In this document: in pieces, positions 1 to 18,796 of the stretch | How the letters are laid out: the number at the start of each line of letters is the position of its first letter | How positions within the stretch are numbered: position 1 is the first letter of the stretch | From: Hydractinia symbiolongicarpus | Lineage: Eukaryota; Cnidaria; Hydrozoa; Anthoathecata; Hydractiniidae | Direction: 5' to 3' | Assembly: GCF_029227915.1 (NCBI RefSeq) | Contig: NC_079879.1 | Coordinates: 18,540,001 to 18,600,000, forward strand | DNA length: 60,000 nucleotides | Notes under the pieces: generated by a model | Databases searched by the model: none | The model's input: only the letters and a program-made list of their open reading frames with translations | What the model was told of the DNA's origin: nothing | Program-made: the position numbers and the translations under genes

Positions 1-1313
1 ATCCCTTTAATCTAAATGAAAAAACAAATTATTTGAAAAACAAAATTAGAGTACCAAGTTCAGAAATCAAAATTGCTCAGCTAACCTTTTGTGGAACTGG
101 GGGAGCAGTTAATAGCCCAGCAATTATCTCATTTTTCTAAATTAGGGCACATGTTTGTGTGTGTAAGAGCGATCGTTTGCCCCTTATTATCTGTTTTATC
201 GTTCTTTTTTTATTTTGTTTATATTCGTATGTACTCCTTGAAGGCAGTGTTAACAAACTTGAGCTGATTTTTTTACATTTTTTACTTGCAAGGGAAGGCT
301 TTCTGCTACTGATACGAATTAGCAAAAAAATCTCCTAAAATACTCTTGGCAAACAAGTCTTTCTTTTATATTTGCCTGCTTGTAATTACGGGTTAGTCTT
401 TTTTTAAATCCCTTCCATGGCCTAGTAGTCATTTGAAGTTGCTTTTTTTTACTATGCTTACTTACTTTTGTTACAAACAATCAAAACGGTATCAAAACAA
501 AATTGAATCACAAAAAGTGAGCATGAAAGTCACACATGAAAAAAGTAAAAACAGAAGAAACAAAGAAGACAAAAATGGATAAATCAAAATGAAATTGAAG
601 GAAAAATAAATAATAATGAAAATATGTAAACAGATTTAAGCATAAATTGAGGATTACACAAATAAAATAATCATATATTGAGGGCTTAAAAGAATTGTAA
701 CTTAATTTCATAATCGATGTTTATTTAAATGTCAATATTTTGCAAAAATAAAAGATTGGTTTTATGTCTTGTTAAGAAAACTTTTTTCAATACTTCTCTC
801 ATCAAGTGCACTGGTTAATATAACTCCAAATTAAAAAAAAAAATTGTTCATACCTAGAAAAGAATGTCTGATTAAAAAAAAGCTCTGAGGAACATTTCAA
901 TAAAAAATCTGTGCATGTAAATCGTTACCCTCTCCTAAAATCCCATGAATTCTTTACTTTTTATGTGGTTTTAACATTTTGAAACTGAAAATGTTAACCT
1001 CAAACACTATTTTTACTGATTATAAAGGAGCTTGCACCTTATTTAAAAACAAACTCTCACAAACTGAAACTCTCAACAAAAAATTGTTTTTTTATGAAAC
1101 TTTTTTATTGTATTGATTATAGCACTACAATACAGTTTTATGCAACATATTTTGACCACCTGTTGTTGCACATAAGTGAATATTTATAATAGTGTTTATT
1201 ATATTTATACTAAAAACTTTGCAAACCTATTTTTCTATAGAGATACAGTTTTTTACACCTATTTTTGACTCATGTTTTTCGAAAATGTAAGGAGGCTGTT
1301 TTTCCATATTTAG
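1..1313. other. No recognisable gene
   Basis: AT-rich sequence with many stops in all frames. The short open frames here have no exon-like boundaries or recognisable motifs. It could be upstream or 5' untranslated sequence of the kinase gene that follows. Nothing more specific is visible. Confidence 0.5.
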
Positions 1314-1352
1314 ATGTGTGCATCACAAGAGGACTTAACTCAGACACATGAG
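1314..1352 (+). CDS. Putative first coding exon of the RSK gene
   Basis: An ATG directly after the acceptor-like TTTAG opens 13 codons (MCASQEDLTQTHE) that end at a strong donor, GAG|GTAAGT. The exon ends in phase 0. The first certain kinase exon at 9244 also reads in phase 0 (PTATEASQ...), so joining them keeps the frame. It would give a protein of about 734 residues, close to the roughly 735-740 of vertebrate RSKs. A stop codon lies in frame just upstream, so this ATG would be the first Met. The 7.9-kb intron it implies is far longer than the others in the gene. The alternative start is the ATG at 9289 in a good context (ACCATGG), which would drop the N-terminal leader. RNA support is needed, so confidence is modest. 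Confidence 0.35.
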
Positions 1353-1567
1353 GTAAGTTCATTTTTTGTATGATAGCATTGTCAGCTTTTCCTAACTTTT
1401 CTTTACTTGTTGTTACTTAACACAATATATTGATATATATTAGATCTAAAAAATAGGATGAAAGTCATTCATTCAAGAAAAAATCAAAAGTATTATCAAT
1501 ACTTTTAATAAATATCAAATTTTGTGTAATTAAGTAAGTGAAGTGGCTGGCTGTTAAAAAAGATATA

Positions 1568-2315
1568 TCTCTTATAATAATACGGAGAGTGTGTCTGTGT
1601 GTCCGTAACAGGCAAACTGGATGTGTTTATTTTCCTTTGATGTAGCCGAAATTTGCTTTGAAGTCTTCGAAAAAGTTATATCCATTTTGCTAGCAGGTTT
1701 ACTTTGTTTACATCACGTGATCAAAATGGACCAACTTGATTTGCTGAAATAAATTTAACGGCTTTCTTTACAAAAATGGTGTCCCTCGACACAGAAAAAA
1801 AAAAAAAAAAAGAACGATCCCTTTATCTTGAAAGAAGTGAAAAGAGCATATTTAGAAAGCATATTTGAAAATAAAAAAGTTCAAGTGAAGAAGTACAAAT
1901 GTTAAGTTGGAAGTGAGAAGTGGAGCTAGAAGTAAAGAAAGTTAAAAGTAGAAAATAAAGGTTAAAGTTTGAAGTCGATTTGAAATAACAGATAGTAAGA
2001 ACTTTGATACTTTTAGACGTTTGGTTTTTATGTCGCTGGAGCAAGCAGGCTCCCCTTTTTCAGCAAAAGCCACCCGCCCAAAAGCCCCAAATTCTTAAAG
2101 TAGCCATATTTGTTGACATTTTGTTGCATAATTAATGTGTGCCCTGGTCCTTAACTAAAACTTATTTTTATCAGTGTTTCAATCTGCACGCATTACAGGC
2201 AGCAGATAAACTACATTCAGCGAATTTTATTTGTATGCACTGCTGACGTTAGCAAAATCTACAAAACAACGTAATCTTCTGCCTGAGTGGATTCTTCCAC
2301 GGGCCATCGACTAGT
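1568..2315 (+). mobile_element. Helitron-like non-autonomous element (748 bp)
   Basis: It begins with TC after an A, as TCTCTTATAATAATACGG, which resembles the starts of the elements at 38753 and 37317. It ends in CTAGT (a CTRRT end) followed by T. Ten bases before CTAGT is a short hairpin, GTGGA-TTCT-TCCAC. TC start, 3' hairpin, CTRRT end and insertion between A and T are the Helitron hallmarks. No Rep/helicase coding is present, so it would be non-autonomous. It lies in the putative first intron of the kinase gene. Confidence 0.5.
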
Positions 2316-5300
2316 TGTCTGCGAGACTAATATGGTAGCTGCAAGTATGGGATGGGTGAATTTTTATGCATTTTTCACATGATCAGGACTACTGTTTATG
2401 TTTTTCTTTTTCTATATAAAAAGTGCAGGTTTTAAGTAGGGAATTTTGAAGAGAAGGTGGAATGGCAGGCTTATTTGAAAGAAGGGACCTTTTTAAGGAC
2501 TTGACTAAATGTACTTTTAATTAAGCTCAACTTTTTGGTTAGATGTATTTTTCTTGTTTATTCTTACTATAAAATTGATGCTAAAAAAATCCAAAATTTA
2601 ACAATTCCTCTCCCCCCCAAAAAAAAATCTCTACGCAATTGATATAATTGGTGAATATAATAACTTTCATTTTACCCTAAAAAATTAAAAAAGTTGTATT
2701 TTTCAAGTACCATTTATTTGGCTCTCAAAAACTTCACTCTGGAACGTGGTATTTTGGAGAATTTTTAAGCCTTGGATTAAGTCACAGAAAAAGTGCTGAA
2801 TAAGCAAATATTTTTTGCTGCCATTTTGTTCCTTCACTGTACTAAGTGTACCAAGTTTGATTTAATTTGGACAGGTTATCAAAAGTTATGGAGGGCTAAA
2901 GAGATCCCGAACTTAAGAATGATGTCAGTGAAATTTGTCTTAAATTTTTTTAAACTAATTTCGTGCCTAAAATGATTTTTAGATTTTATACTGCATCAAT
3001 TATGATTCCATACTCAAGTATTTAATAATAAATTTTGATATTTCCTGTCATCAATAGATCTGTTAAGAGGTATGCATTAAAACTTCCAATATTGATATTA
3101 TGGAAGTGAATTTATGTGGAGATGAATTTTGTTTGCTTGCCACACGTCTTTTAATTTTTTTGTGACAATTCTGTTTAATTTATTGTAAATAACAAAATTG
3201 TAGTAATATCTGTGTTCTTTTTACTAAATGCCTTCGTAATTTCAGAAACATTTTTGGTGTGTTTGTTTGTATGCCTATACTATTTTTTCAGCATCTTTTC
3301 TTTTTTCATATTCTTAAAAAAATCATTTAATTTTGCTTTTATTTAACAAAAATTTGAATATTTGGATAGTCATTTTTTGTTCTTTTTTACACTTCACTTG
3401 ATTGTGCCAAATTTTTTGGATTTGATTTATGTAAAAAAGCACTCCTAATTTTTTTTTTATTATTAAAAACCTTAAGTGTGAAAAATAACAGCAACCTTAA
3501 AACAATGACATCATGCACTTTCTAACTATTGTTTTTCAATTTAGAATTTTTGTCATTGTTTTTATTTGATGGTTAATCAACAAGGAACAATAAGCCTGGA
3601 ACCTTATTAATCACATTCATGTGACTTTACAATGGCTTGTTATTTGATGTTAAGAAATTGTCAACATTTTCTTTAGTGAGGCTTTCATTATCCCCATTTT
3701 GTCACACTTTTAGCAAAGAAAGTGTTTTTTCACTCGTTTTGGATTGAGTGGTTTTTTAATTGGTGAATGGATTATGTGGTGAATTGTATTTATTTATTGT
3801 CACAATTTATTAAAAATAATAATAATAATAATAATAATTACTCGTGGAACACTTCCACAGAATACCTTATAATAATAAAAAGCTAATAGCACAGTTCTTT
3901 GCTGAAAAGAGTATGAAATTAGTAAGTTGTATTTGTAAATTTTAGACCATTTACCCAATCTGTTTTAAGGGTGATAATCCTGGATGTTCTGCGAAGGTAG
4001 GGTCATTCTGGATGATAATTAATAGATCTAATTAAAGTTAATTCTTTACATATTAGTTTATCTCATCATGTGAGCTCTATCTAGAGAGATAAGTGTTATT
4101 CAGGCTGACGAAACTTTGCCATCATACCACTGTCATGTACAGTGTTTTCAAATTTTGTTATATTATTGATGACAATAATATCACATTTTCAATAATAAGA
4201 ATATACTTATAAGGCTGAGAGTTCGGAACAATACACCTATTGTTTAGAATTATAGAGAAATACAATTAATGACCACCCGGGTTAGAATTTTGGTATTCTT
4301 TTGAAAAATAAAGTGTGTTCTTTAATACATGGGAACTTTGGTATTAAAATCTGTGACCTTTCTTCTCAGAAAGTCCTGAAACATCCTGGATTTTACCAAA
4401 TGTTAGACTGGAATCAATTTTAAGCAACGTGTGTAGTCATAACATTATTTTTATACTTTTTAAATACTATGTTCCCAATATCAAGCTTTAAGGTGCAATT
4501 TTAAACAGAGAGGGCTGTGTACTTATAATTGGTCGTTGTTTTCTATTCTACAAACTTAAAAATTTCAAATAAGAGGGGATTCTTATTTAAAAGGGTGCTT
4601 ATTTAGAAGTAGCCACTTATTCAATCAATTATGCTAATTAGATATATAGCTACATTCTCTTATGATTGAATAAAACACTTTTTTTGACATAGCGCTTTTA
4701 TATTATATGACTAAAAGTGATGAATGTATGCAACTCTTTCCTTGACAACTCAAGGATTATCTATATTCTCTTCAGTATATAAACCTGGTCATTGTAAGTG
4801 CAAGATAACTATGGTTTTTTTTAACTCTTCTGGATTTGAACCTAGAACTCTCATTTGCATGAGTGTCGTAGCCATTAAACAACAGGGCATGAATGCTTGG
4901 TTTTGCAGTTGCACTTTTACTCAGTGGTTTACAGTGTATATAGTCTAGCTAAGTTTTTCAAGGATGCTAAAACTTAATTTTCGTATACAGAAGTCTCAGA
5001 GCAAGCCTAGAATTCTAAACAACCAATGCAAACTAACTATTTTCCATCAAGTACAAGGCAGTGTGGCCAAATCTTACAATCCTAAACAGTCTGGGAAGTT
5101 ATTATGCATTTGTTTTATTGAGTAACCTGATATTTACCACATTAACAAAAAACAAATCGAAATGTGTATTTTCATAATTTGTCATGAAATAAATCACATA
5201 ATATGACCCACATTTTTATTTTATGGAAAGCATTTTTCATAAGGAATATTATACTTTATTGGGATTTATACTTGTCCTAATTATTGTTTTGTAATTTTTA

Positions 5301-8300
5301 TTGATATTCGCAAAAATAATTCAATGCAAAATGTCAAGCATTTGACGATTGCCAAAAATAATTCCATTTTTTTCATTATTTGATTACACAATTGTCCATT
5401 AAACACATTTTTTATTTTATACTTATAGTTTTATGACTGAAATCAAAATTTTTGTTCTCTTGATTGGAATTCACAAAAATAAATCCACAAATTTTTATTG
5501 TGAATCACTAAAGTTTAAAACACTGGCAAAATTGTACACACAATAAAGCTCCGTAGTTTGGTCTTTTCAATCTAAGAGACCATGCCAATCAATATGTAGG
5601 TTTGTTTAATTTTTTTTGCATGAACTGCTTAAAAAAGAGGTTACCCTTAACGGTTATCCCCCTGTTAACAGCACATAAAAACATTTTTTTGAAGGCCCTT
5701 CCTAAGACGGCAACAAGAATGACAGTTTTAGAAATTGGCAAAATTATTAAATTGCTTTTTAACTTTATTCAGGGTTTACAAAGTCGGTGCAAAATTTGAT
5801 TTTTATTTTTGTCTAGCTAATTTTGAGGATCTCCCTTGTTATTTGTCGAAACTAAATATGAGACTTTTATGTGCTAATTGCCTCAAATGAATTGCATTTA
5901 CCACTTCGTCCCAAACCCTTGCCTCTGTGTTTCAGTTGTGTTAACAAGAAATAACTGCAGCTTTAGTTTGGGTATCTTGAATCCAAAGCTCACAAATTGG
6001 GGTGCAGATAAAAATTTTGCATGTGAAAGAAATTAAGAAAATTTTATTTATGCCTGCACTATTGACTTCTTAGACTTTTTATTATATATTCTTTTATACT
6101 CTGCAGTGGATTTTCTTGTTTAAAAACTCATAGATTAATTTTTTCTTCTGTTTTCTTGTAATTTTGTATAAAGTCCATCACATTGTGTTAAGGTCTTTGT
6201 AGTGTACTTAATAAAAATTATTTTTATTTACTCTGGGTAAAGTACCTGTGATCAGGTTCTAGATAAGGATTGACAAATTTAATACATTAACTTTACACCC
6301 CACTAAGTCTCTTTTCATGTTTATTATTACAAACAGTGTTTCTACCAACTGACTTAAAAAATGATCAGGAAATAAAAGTGTTATAACATGGTGGAAAATA
6401 TCAGTTGATTAATCTGTTGACATCAGACAGGCCTACTTACCACACAGTTACTTCATGTGGTATTGTTTTAGCTCATTAACATAACAATGAATGTTGTTTT
6501 TAATTGGAAGCTCTTCAAAACATACTTAATGTTACAGCACATGAGTTTTTAAATTAATTAATTTTAAGTGATGGCTTACAGAAAAGCAGTATTTCTTTAC
6601 TTGATGTTACTATGACTCACGCTAACAAATGCTATGTTTTGATGAAGAATAGTGTATTTATCTTACATAACAATACCATGGAGGGGTAACATTAAAAAAT
6701 CTTTCCTTTTAAACATATATATGCTCAGCAGAATGAAATTTAAACCACGTGTAACAAAACATACTAAACAAATTGTGCCATGTGTGGAGCATCAATTTTG
6801 TTTCTGCAAAGACTGTGTTGTATTGGGTGACAAAGCTAAATGTAAACTGAAAAAGCAATCCATAAAATACATGCAATGTGACTTTTATTCGGTAAGGTAT
6901 CCAATGTCAATAATTTTGTTTTTAATTTTAACTGTGATTTTTTTTAAAAGATTTTAAACGGATCCATTTTATTTATTGTAAAACTTTAACGCAAACAGAG
7001 TCAACACGATTTTAATCTCTTCACGCCTTGTGGGTTAATGAATGAGCACTGAATGTTGTGGCTTTAGGATTTCTTATTAAGCAGTTAAAAGAAACTGCGT
7101 TTCGTAGGATTGTTTTTAAGCTTGTTATGACCGCTATTCCTTCTTGCTTATGACTAGAAGGTTGTTCTGACGTTCTGACACAGAGTGATGAGTAATTAAA
7201 TTACACCTATGATTTGTTTCTTTTATATCCTGGCTAAAACATTTAGGCTGCATGTGTAGAAACAAAACCATTAGTCAATCAATGAACTTAGATCATTCTT
7301 TTGCTGCCATGGCTGTAGTATGTTAATTATGTGTTCTGCACTTCATTAGTTTGTGGTAAGGTCAATTAAAGTGTCGTCAGCATATAGGTATTCTGTGATG
7401 GTAGATTAACAAATCTTACATAACCAACTTGCTTTAAAAAACTACCTTATCGCACAAATTTTGAATAGTGTTGTAATTAACATAAATTGAAAAATGATTT
7501 TAGTAAAGTCAAGTAAATTTTGCTATCAATTATTTTATCCCACAATAAATTATGGACATAAAAAAGGAAAAAAAATTATCTCTGTGCTTTGTTTTTATTC
7601 CTGTTCAAAGTAAAATGTCTATTATTGTTCTGATCGAGCTAAATATCCAGTTGATTTGTATTAAAATGCATTTGAGAAATTTTACTCCTCTCTCTGTAAA
7701 AAAACCTTTGGTACTTTTTAACTACTAGGTATACTCAAGTGTTCATAAGCATAATTTAAAAGGAGTTATTATAATTAACTAGCCCAGAACCTTCGTCGCA
7801 CATCAGATGTAGCACTACAGAATAAACGTCTTTCCACCATTTTGGTTTGGTATTTTCTTTTTCATTAAATAAATATAACACATAATAAAAAATGAATGAT
7901 GAAGCAAGTCTGCAAATATGCACTTACAGGCGGAATAGACATTTTATCATGGATTCAATTGTAGATAATTTCTTTATTTGACAAAACAAATTGGAAACCA
8001 TAGCAGGTCTGAATTTAATGGATTTTTTTCTTTATGCCTCTAAAAACGAAACCCACGTGCGATATAATTTTTTTTCTATAAAAATTCTGTTAAAGTGTAG
8101 CTGAACTTTCTGAATGAATTTTAAAGTTTTATTTAAGCCACGTGGATAAAGATTTTTTTAATTCGAAAACAGACCATTATTTGCTTGTGATGACCTGAAA
8201 AATAAACAAGAAATATAAAAATGACAGTATGTCATGCATACTATTTCGGACGTATAGAAAAGGAAGTTAAGATTGAGAGAGTCGCTGTATCAGTAGACGC

Positions 8301-9243
8301 TTGATCATCGTGTTTGGGGTTCACCATTTAAAACGTCCCCCACTTTTCTACCGCAAATTGAATGCGCAACAAAAAAAACCTTGAGCCCGTATTGGATGCG
8401 TAACATTCTTTGCACATACGTTTTATATCGCACACGTTACTTAATTTACATGTGCGAATCATCGCACACCTACTCAAATATTTCTGAAAAAGACTGACTT
8501 TACTGCGCAATTGCTATGAAAATTTCAGACCAAATGAGCTTGTTATGATATTTTTAGGTTAAATGTCAATTAAGCTTACCTGGCATGTTTTTATAATCCA
8601 TGACAAGATATGATTCGAATGAACTAAAAACACAAACTAAGCATTTATCACAACACCCTGCCATGTTTCAAATCTGTTCACCTATACTACCCTTAAACTG
8701 CAAGTTTACAGTTATACACTATACACTAAAAAGTCTGCCTAGACACATTTAGTAAAAGACATTAGAATTACACGTCTGAGAGATCTGTGGCTTGTTTTCT
8801 GGTCAGCTACACTTTCACTAGTAACTGCAATATAAAAATATAGTAGGTAGGTTTTTGAAGTTATACAAGTGGAGAATAAATGAAGAAAATGAAACTAAGG
8901 TACCTCGTCAGTGCCTAGCTATAAAACTAAATCTGATTAAGATTTGTTTATAGCCAAAAAGATTGAACATAAAAAGTTAAAGGGACCTTCAAATTAACTA
9001 CACTTCACAGATGGAAAAAACTATATTCAAAGTATCAGTGCTTTTAATTTAGTGATTATTCAAAAGCTACCATTGGTTGCTTGGTGTACCCTTTGTAAAA
9101 TCAATAAAAAGGCATAAAAATATTAAATCAGGAGTTGTTTATTCCAATGAAATGTGGTGATTATTTAACTGCATATTATGTGTTAATAAATGAAAAATTT
9201 TTCAGAAATCAGCCATCCATGTTTTGTATTTGTTGTTTTATAG
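2316..9243. other. Long stretch without a recognisable gene (putative RSK intron 1)
   Basis: AT-rich, with no open frame showing domain motifs. An (AAT)n tract lies at about 3815. A 101-codon frame at 6652-6957 has a GTAAGG after residue 84 that could act as a donor, but its protein is unfamiliar and its composition is not coding-like. The stretch ends at the acceptor TTTTATAG before the first certain kinase exon. Regulatory elements of the kinase gene could lie here, but none can be named. Confidence 0.45.
3815..3838. repeat. (AAT)n microsatellite
   Basis: A run of about eight AAT units in an AT-rich intron or intergenic stretch. Confidence 0.8.
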
Positions 9244-16373
<7,130 letters not shown>

Positions 16374-18569
16374 ATTATTTATGAGGTAAAACATTTTTGG
16401 AAAATAATTTACAGCTTGAATGATGATTATGTGTGTGACGTCGCCGAGACGTATGACAAGTCGCGACGTGTATACAAGTGACGTGTGCATCTTTGTATTC
16501 ATTGTTTTTATTCAAATTCAATATCAGTTTTATGAAAGGTTGGTTTGTTCCGTTGCTGTTTTTTGTAGATATTTGGATTTCGTATTCGCTACATGCGTAT
16601 CTTTCTTTTTCTGTTACCGCGACCCCTTTTCTTACATCCGGAAATACAACAGAAATTTCAATTAATAATATTTGCAGTAATTTTTTTTATTTTTATGAAT
16701 GTTATGAGAAATATTTAAAGTTGAATTTTTTAGGTATCACTTTATTTTAGTTTTGCGCCCCTGATCTTGTCTTAGTAATTTGACTTTTGGTCATTTTTCA
16801 AACCTACACCCAATTCGGAATACTAGTGGTTGTTGTAAGAGCGCTTTGTACTAAACCAAAATTCCATTTGAGAGATTCCTCGTAGTTTTTTTTAAGGTAT
16901 AGTAATCCAACAGAATTGTTTTCCAAATTATTTGTAAGATTGTTTTTTTGCGTGTTCAATTTTCACATTGTTTTTGTAAAAATAATAGTTTCTAATTGGA
17001 TAATATTTTTTTTTTCTTTGCTGTTTATTAGAATATGTTATTTATTTAGTCTAGTACCTAAAAAAAGTTCTTGTTTCGTTCTGCCTGTAGACATTCCCAG
17101 GGCATCTGACATCAAGCTCTTGTGGATTGCCACATGAGCTTTTTGTGGTAATCTCAAGACCTGAGGCTAAATTATAAATTCATTTTTTATATATGTTTTT
17201 TTTTTACTTATGTTTTTTATTTATTTGTCTTTTTTGTCTCAGAACGTAAATCAATATTTTTGTAACTTCAGAACTTTTACAGTCTTGTTTCGGGTGTAAA
17301 AAACAAACACGTGGAGCCATAATATTTTATTCAGGGTTTCACAATCCTATACACTCGTAATCATCCTCTTTACTCCATCTGTCGTAGTTGTGTGGTTTTG
17401 GTCGAGAAAGGTATTGTGTTTTGTTTTTATGTATCGTATGATAATTTCATTAACGTAAATATAACGCTTTAATTGATGTAGGTTTTTTACAAAAAAAAAA
17501 CGCAAATGATGGATTATTAATAGTATATTTGATTTGGTCCAAGTTCTTAGGGAATGATTTTTAATAGAATGGCCTTGCAGGTTTTGAAGTATTCAAATTT
17601 TTATAACAGTCAGGATTTCAACTCCTGGCCCAAGTCAATGATTCAAAACTATGCTTGTCAAATTTTTGTCAAAGGCGTATCACCGTCATGTGTATATAGA
17701 AAAGCAGGTAGCTTCGTTGTACATGCAACAATTAAACGCCTGAGTATAAAGACAAAACTGCTAATGTGTACGCCTTGTCGGTTACTGGCGGTTGATTGGT
17801 CGAAGTTTATCTTATTAATATGTAACTGTGCGATGTGATAAGTATATTGCACAATAAATTGGTATGTTTGCATGAGTTGTGTTTGCACACGAATTCAAAT
17901 ATAATAATTTAATACAAAATCTTAAAGGCTGTTGAAGTCAAATGATTGCAAAAATAAAATTGCTCTCTACGATTTTTTAAATCGATTTGCAACACTCTTA
18001 CAGTTGTGGTTGTTATTAATGGTGTTTTCCAACGTAACTCCCAAGGTTCCTTGTCTTTCCTTTTTTTACAGTGGGAGGGTATTAAGAACACCAACACAAA
18101 TGTGGTCTTTAAAGTCTAAAGTTAAACAAGTACAGGTCTTGGAAATGACGTTTATATTTTTAAAGCTGTTTCCATACTGTACTTAGCCTGTCTTTGTGTT
18201 TTTTTAAAACTAAATTACAAACAGAAGTTCCAAGGTTACTGAGAGCATGCCGAGAGCAGCCCCTCGATCACAAACATACATAGTAAATAGCTTAACTATT
18301 AACGGGACTTGATGACAAGACAATTTGCGTCTTTTACTTGCTCCGGCCAATGTATTTTTAACTTTAAGTAGCGTTTTACTTGTATTCTTATTTCAACGGT
18401 GAAATATATCTTCTCTATCTTTTTATTATTTTGTAGCACATCACAAATTTTTGCGATTCAAAAGTCAAGTATAAATTTTGTGAAATTAAACCTGCAAAAT
18501 TTTCTTTTTTAATCTTATTTTACAGTCATTCTCATTCTAGTTGCTATCCGTTCAAATAAAGTGTTACTA

Positions 18570-18571
<2 letters not shown>
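16374..18571 (+). other. RSK 3' flank / probable 3' untranslated region
   Basis: Directly after the kinase stop the sequence is AT-rich with no recognisable domain. Possible polyadenylation signals AATAAA occur at 17853-17858 and near 18556, so the 3' UTR may be over 1 kb. Open frames of 60-95 codons here (for example 17554-17838) show no familiar motif. Confidence 0.4.

Positions 18572-18641
<70 letters not shown>
18572..18641. repeat. (TA)n microsatellite
   Basis: An uninterrupted TA tract of about 70 bp. It sits some 14 bases before a Helitron-like element. Confidence 0.95.
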
Positions 18642-18644
<3 letters not shown>

Positions 18645-18654
18645 TGTAGCTATG

Positions 18655-18796
18655 TCTATATTATAATACCCGTATACGTCTGTCTGTCTGTCTGTCTGTC
18701 ACGCAAAATGGTAGCTTAGCTGCGAAATAACGAGAACGCAATGCGGTATAAAAAGGACGGGCGAACCCGTGGATTTTCCACGGGCTAACGACTAGT
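18655..18796 (+). mobile_element. Short Helitron-like element, type B (142 bp)
   Basis: It starts TCTATATTATAATACCCG and contains a GTCT tetranucleotide run at 18678-18700. Near the end it has the hairpin CGTGGA-TTT-TCCACG, followed about 9 bases later by CTAGT and then T. Two further copies occur at 36991-37136 (minus strand) and 38952-39092. The upstream base is G rather than the expected A. Confidence 0.6.

Noticed and set aside
6652-6957. 101-codon frame with several Cys residues and a GTAAGG after YS
   Set aside because: It is considered as a possible upstream RSK exon, but its protein matches no part of RSK and no acceptor is needed or evident. The 1314 exon fits better.
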